A DNA stretch of 7,177 nucleotides. Origin: Lentisphaeria bacterium. GTDB taxonomy: Bacteria > Verrucomicrobiota > Lentisphaeria > Oligosphaerales > Oligosphaeraceae. Below the pieces are notes generated by a model that saw only the letters and a program-made list of their open reading frames with translations, searched no databases and was not told the origin of the DNA. Both the position numbers and the translations under genes were made by a program. The stretch spans positions 1-7,177 of the forward strand of contig JAKSPA010000083.1 in assembly GCA_024405235.1 (NCBI GenBank), read 5' to 3'. Shown here piece after piece: positions 5,833-7,177 of this stretch. Within the stretch, counting starts at the first letter, position 1. Each line of letters opens with the position of its first letter.

Positions 5833-6702
5833 TTAGTGATTGGAATCGCCACCGATCATGTTCACGCCTGGATACCAGTAGAACTTGTCATGCAGTGAAC
5901 CTTCGGTATTGCCAGCGCGATTGACGACGTTCATGCCAACGGCTTCAACGTGTCCATCGCCGAATGAGAAGTTCATGTAGTTGCTGTGGCGGAGGAACTT
6001 CAGACGGTTTTCGGTACCAGCCTGGTCCTGACGGTTCAGAGAGAAGGCATACTGGACGCCAGATGTGTAGTTGTCGCTTCCAAGGAAGTTGCTGCGCGCA
6101 CCGTCAAACAGGTTTACATAGATGCTGGGGCACTTGATGGAGCTGATGCGGTGCCAGTTGGCGGCCTTGTAGACATCTCCAGAGTGTTCGCAGCCGGACA
6201 TGTTCCAATCGCCATTGAGCATTTTCTTCCAATAGCCCATGCCGAGATTGGCCTGGTAGGTGATGTTGCCGATGACGGTCAGGTCGCCACCTGCCGAGGG
6301 GCAGGAGAGAATCTTGTGCCATGAGCCCTTGTTCTCACCGGAACCAGCGCTGGTATAGTTCATGTTGGCGGCAGGATCCTTCTTGGCCCATTCTTCACCA
6401 TCCATGGGAGCGCCGGGGATGATTGGATTCACGGTGAACCATGTGTACACGCCGCCCAGCAGCCAGTCGGCATACAGGCCGGATTCGCCATCGTACTTGC
6501 CAGCGATCAGCGGCGGCAGAAAATCATCGTAATCAGTCGTATAGAGGATATTGCCCAGCTGCAGCTGCTTAAGATTGTTGGTGCAGCTGATGGCACGCGC
6601 CTTCTCACGGGCCTTGGACAGCGCGGGAAGGAGCATGGAGGCCAAAATCGCGATGATCGCTATGACCACCAGCAGTTCAATCAGAGTGAAGGATTTCTTC
6701 AT
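5833..6702 (-). CDS. Type II secretion/type IV pilin-like protein (pseudopilin) with C-terminal H-x9-DG motif
   Basis: 289 residues. MKKS then FTLIELLVVIAIIAILASM is a class III prepilin signal: prepilin peptidase would cut after Ser4 and methylate Phe5, with Glu9 as the conserved fifth residue; the hydrophobic helix runs from about 5 to 27. Ser at -1 is unlike the usual Gly. The polar stretch PALSKAREKARAISCTNNLKQLQLG (26-50) is typical of pilin-like proteins of PVC bacteria. The C-terminal domain is large and rich in aromatic residues and Gly, and has H239-x9-D249-G250 followed by HVEAV. Cysteines are at 40, 134, 171 and 191. It should be anchored in the inner membrane and assembled into a pseudopilus or surface fibre; which apparatus is unknown, and such proteins occur in many copies in Lentisphaerota. 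The start has AAAGGA 7 nt upstream. It is followed by its own terminator, so it is probably monocistronic. Confidence 0.92.
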   Translation of the reverse strand: MKKSFTLIELLVVIAIIAILASMLLPALSKAREKARAISCTNNLKQLQLGNILYTTDYDDFLPPLIAGKYDGESGLYADWLLGGVYTWFTVNPIIPGAPMDGEEWAKKDPAANMNYTSAGSGENKGSWHKILSCPSAGGDLTVIGNITYQANLGMGYWKKMLNGDWNMSGCEHSGDVYKAANWHRISSIKCPSIYVNLFDGARSNFLGSDNYTSGVQYAFSLNRQDQAGTENRLKFLRHSNYMNFSFGDGHVEAVGMNVVNRAGNTEGSLHDKFYWYPGVNMIGGDSNH

Positions 6703-6709
6703 GATTTGT

Positions 6710-6715
6710 TCCTTT
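6710..6715 (-). promoter_or_regulatory. Ribosome-binding site of the pilin gene
   Basis: AAAGGA on the minus strand, 7 nt before the ATG at 6702. It is the clearest Shine-Dalgarno sequence in the pilin-regulator-enzyme block. Confidence 0.75.
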
Positions 6716-6752
6716 GGATTGTTGATTTGTGTTTAGGAAGGGCAAGCGGAAA

Positions 6753-6882
6753 AGTAACTGCCCCACTTATTCAGAACGATGAAACAACGCTAAAATTGCG
6801 TCATCACACATATTATATGAAAAAATATAGAAAATTCAAGAGATTTTTTCAAAAAAATTGAAACGAATGTAGGGCAGTTACT
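6753..6882. repeat. 11-bp inverted repeat flanking the pilin promoter
   Basis: AGTAACTGCCC at 6753-6763 and its exact reverse complement GGGCAGTTACT at 6872-6882. One arm lies in the untranslated leader and the other about 33 bp upstream of the -35 hexamer, so the promoter sits between them. The pair could be two sites for one regulator (looping) or the ends of a small insertion. Confidence 0.5.
6812..6839 (-). promoter_or_regulatory. Sigma-70-type promoter of the pilin gene
   Basis: On the minus strand TTGAAT (6839-6834), a 16-nt spacer and TATAAT (6817-6812, perfect consensus). A/T-rich DNA with T and A tracts just upstream (6843-6862) could act as an UP element. The predicted transcript start near 6805 gives a leader of about 100 nt. 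An interrupted dyad, ACGC-7-GCGT (6787-6801), lies just downstream of that start. Confidence 0.7.
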
Positions 6883-6916
6883 CTGTTCGCAAGCTATGTT
6901 CCACAAGATGGTGCGT

Positions 6917-7050
6917 ACGGCCTACGGCGTGCTCCACGCCTGACGGCACCAAGATGGCGTCGTGAACATGCGGACTGCCGCTGACACGGCCTAATCCCTA
7001 CCCTCTTTGGAAACATTGCGATAAACTTAAGCTGCCCCCCCCTCTCCCAC
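6917..7050 (-). repeat. Dispersed repeat, right copy (inverted relative to 630-740)
   Basis: Plus-strand positions of the five shared blocks are 7041-7050, 7015-7033, 6987-6997, 6942-6954 and 6917-6932, in the same order as in the left copy when read on the minus strand. About 29 additional bases separate the third and fourth blocks. That extra segment carries CAGCGGCAGT, which in the left copy lies after the last block (749-758), so the family seems modular. A hairpin, GGCGTG-CTC-CACGCC (6926-6940), takes the place of the left copy's different but equally paired stem. Confidence 0.7.
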
Positions 7051-7072
7051 ATGCAAAGGGGGATTTTTGAAA

Positions 7073-7170
7073 AACGCGTCAGAAATGGCCAATTTAGGGC
7101 CTGTTTTCTTAAAAGGTATTAATATACGCAAAAGGGGGTGGACATGCCTTCTTGGCCATTTCTGTGCGTT
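7073..7170. repeat. MITE-like element or long hairpin with near-perfect inverted ends
   Basis: CAGAAATGGCCAA (7080-7092) is exactly complementary to TTGGCCATTTCTG (7152-7164), with a 59-nt interior. Beyond a small mismatch (gt opposite t) the arms continue as AACGC (7073-7077) and GCGTT (7166-7170). The interior has no open reading frame. Size and ends fit a miniature inverted-repeat element, or a large RNA hairpin; no target-site duplication can be judged because the window stops 7 nt after the right arm. Confidence 0.55.
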
Positions 7171-7177
7171 CTACGCG

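Larger units (their letters stand above)
6703..7177. other. Non-coding region upstream of the pilin gene
   Basis: About 475 bp with no supportable gene. It holds the pilin leader and promoter, the 11-bp inverted repeat around it, the right copy of the dispersed repeat (6917-7050) and the MITE-like inverted repeat (7073-7170). The octamer CAAGATGG occurs twice on the plus strand (6904-6911 and 6950-6957). The open stretches reaching the right edge on either strand encode fewer than 25 residues and resemble nothing I recognise. Confidence 0.7.

Noticed and set aside
7144..7177. Possible plus-strand gene start at the right edge (ATG after a G-rich stretch)
   Set aside because: The ATG lies inside the loop and arm of the 98-bp inverted repeat and only 11 codons are visible, so nothing supports a gene.
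1..7177. CRISPR array, tRNA, rRNA, integrase, toxin-antitoxin or phage-defence genes
   Set aside because: No regularly spaced repeats, tRNA-like cloverleaf or proteins of those classes were seen on either strand.

Overview
The window most likely comes from an uncultured member of the Lentisphaerota (Victivallis-like, probably gut or rumen); a related PVC lineage such as Kiritimatiellota is possible. The main reason is the pseudopilin at the right. It has an FTLIELLVVIAIIAIL-type N-terminus and a C-terminal H-x9-DG motif, a protein class greatly expanded in these phyla. It sits beside secreted, jelly-roll-bearing enzymes and a GntR/LacI hybrid regulator. All five genes lie on the minus strand, so transcription runs from high to low coordinates. 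The lineage call is inference from protein style; no ribosomal RNA or tRNA is present.

Layout from right to left, in order of transcription. 6703-7177 is non-coding. It holds one copy of a divergent dispersed repeat (6917-7050), a MITE-like inverted repeat of about 98 bp (7073-7170), and a good sigma-70-type promoter for the pilin (6812-6839) flanked by an 11-bp inverted repeat. 5833-6702 encodes the type II secretion/type IV pilin-like protein and is closed by a strong intrinsic terminator (5765-5805). Next comes a tight three-gene unit: a GntR-type DNA-binding domain fused to a LacI-type sugar-sensor domain (4681-5727), a large secreted multidomain protein with two jelly-roll modules and a putative TIM-barrel core (2115-4658), and a secreted CPPED1-like metallophosphatase (805-2109). 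The spacings are 22 nt and 5 nt. A hairpin sequesters the phosphatase ribosome-binding site, which suggests translational coupling. 330-804 is non-coding and holds a second copy of the dispersed repeat in the opposite orientation (630-740) plus a structured hairpin and an operator-like palindrome. 1-329 is the start of a PurF-like amidophosphoribosyltransferase gene running off the window.

Working model (inference): the regulator senses a small sugar or glycan fragment and controls its own operon. The large protein binds and perhaps hydrolyses a polysaccharide outside the cytoplasm, and the phosphatase removes phosphate from a glycan or another exported substrate. The pilin may contribute to a secretion or surface apparatus, but the terminator separates it transcriptionally. 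The inverted repeat copies enclose exactly the pilin-regulator-enzyme-phosphatase block. This could mark a transferable cassette or may simply reflect an abundant intergenic repeat family.
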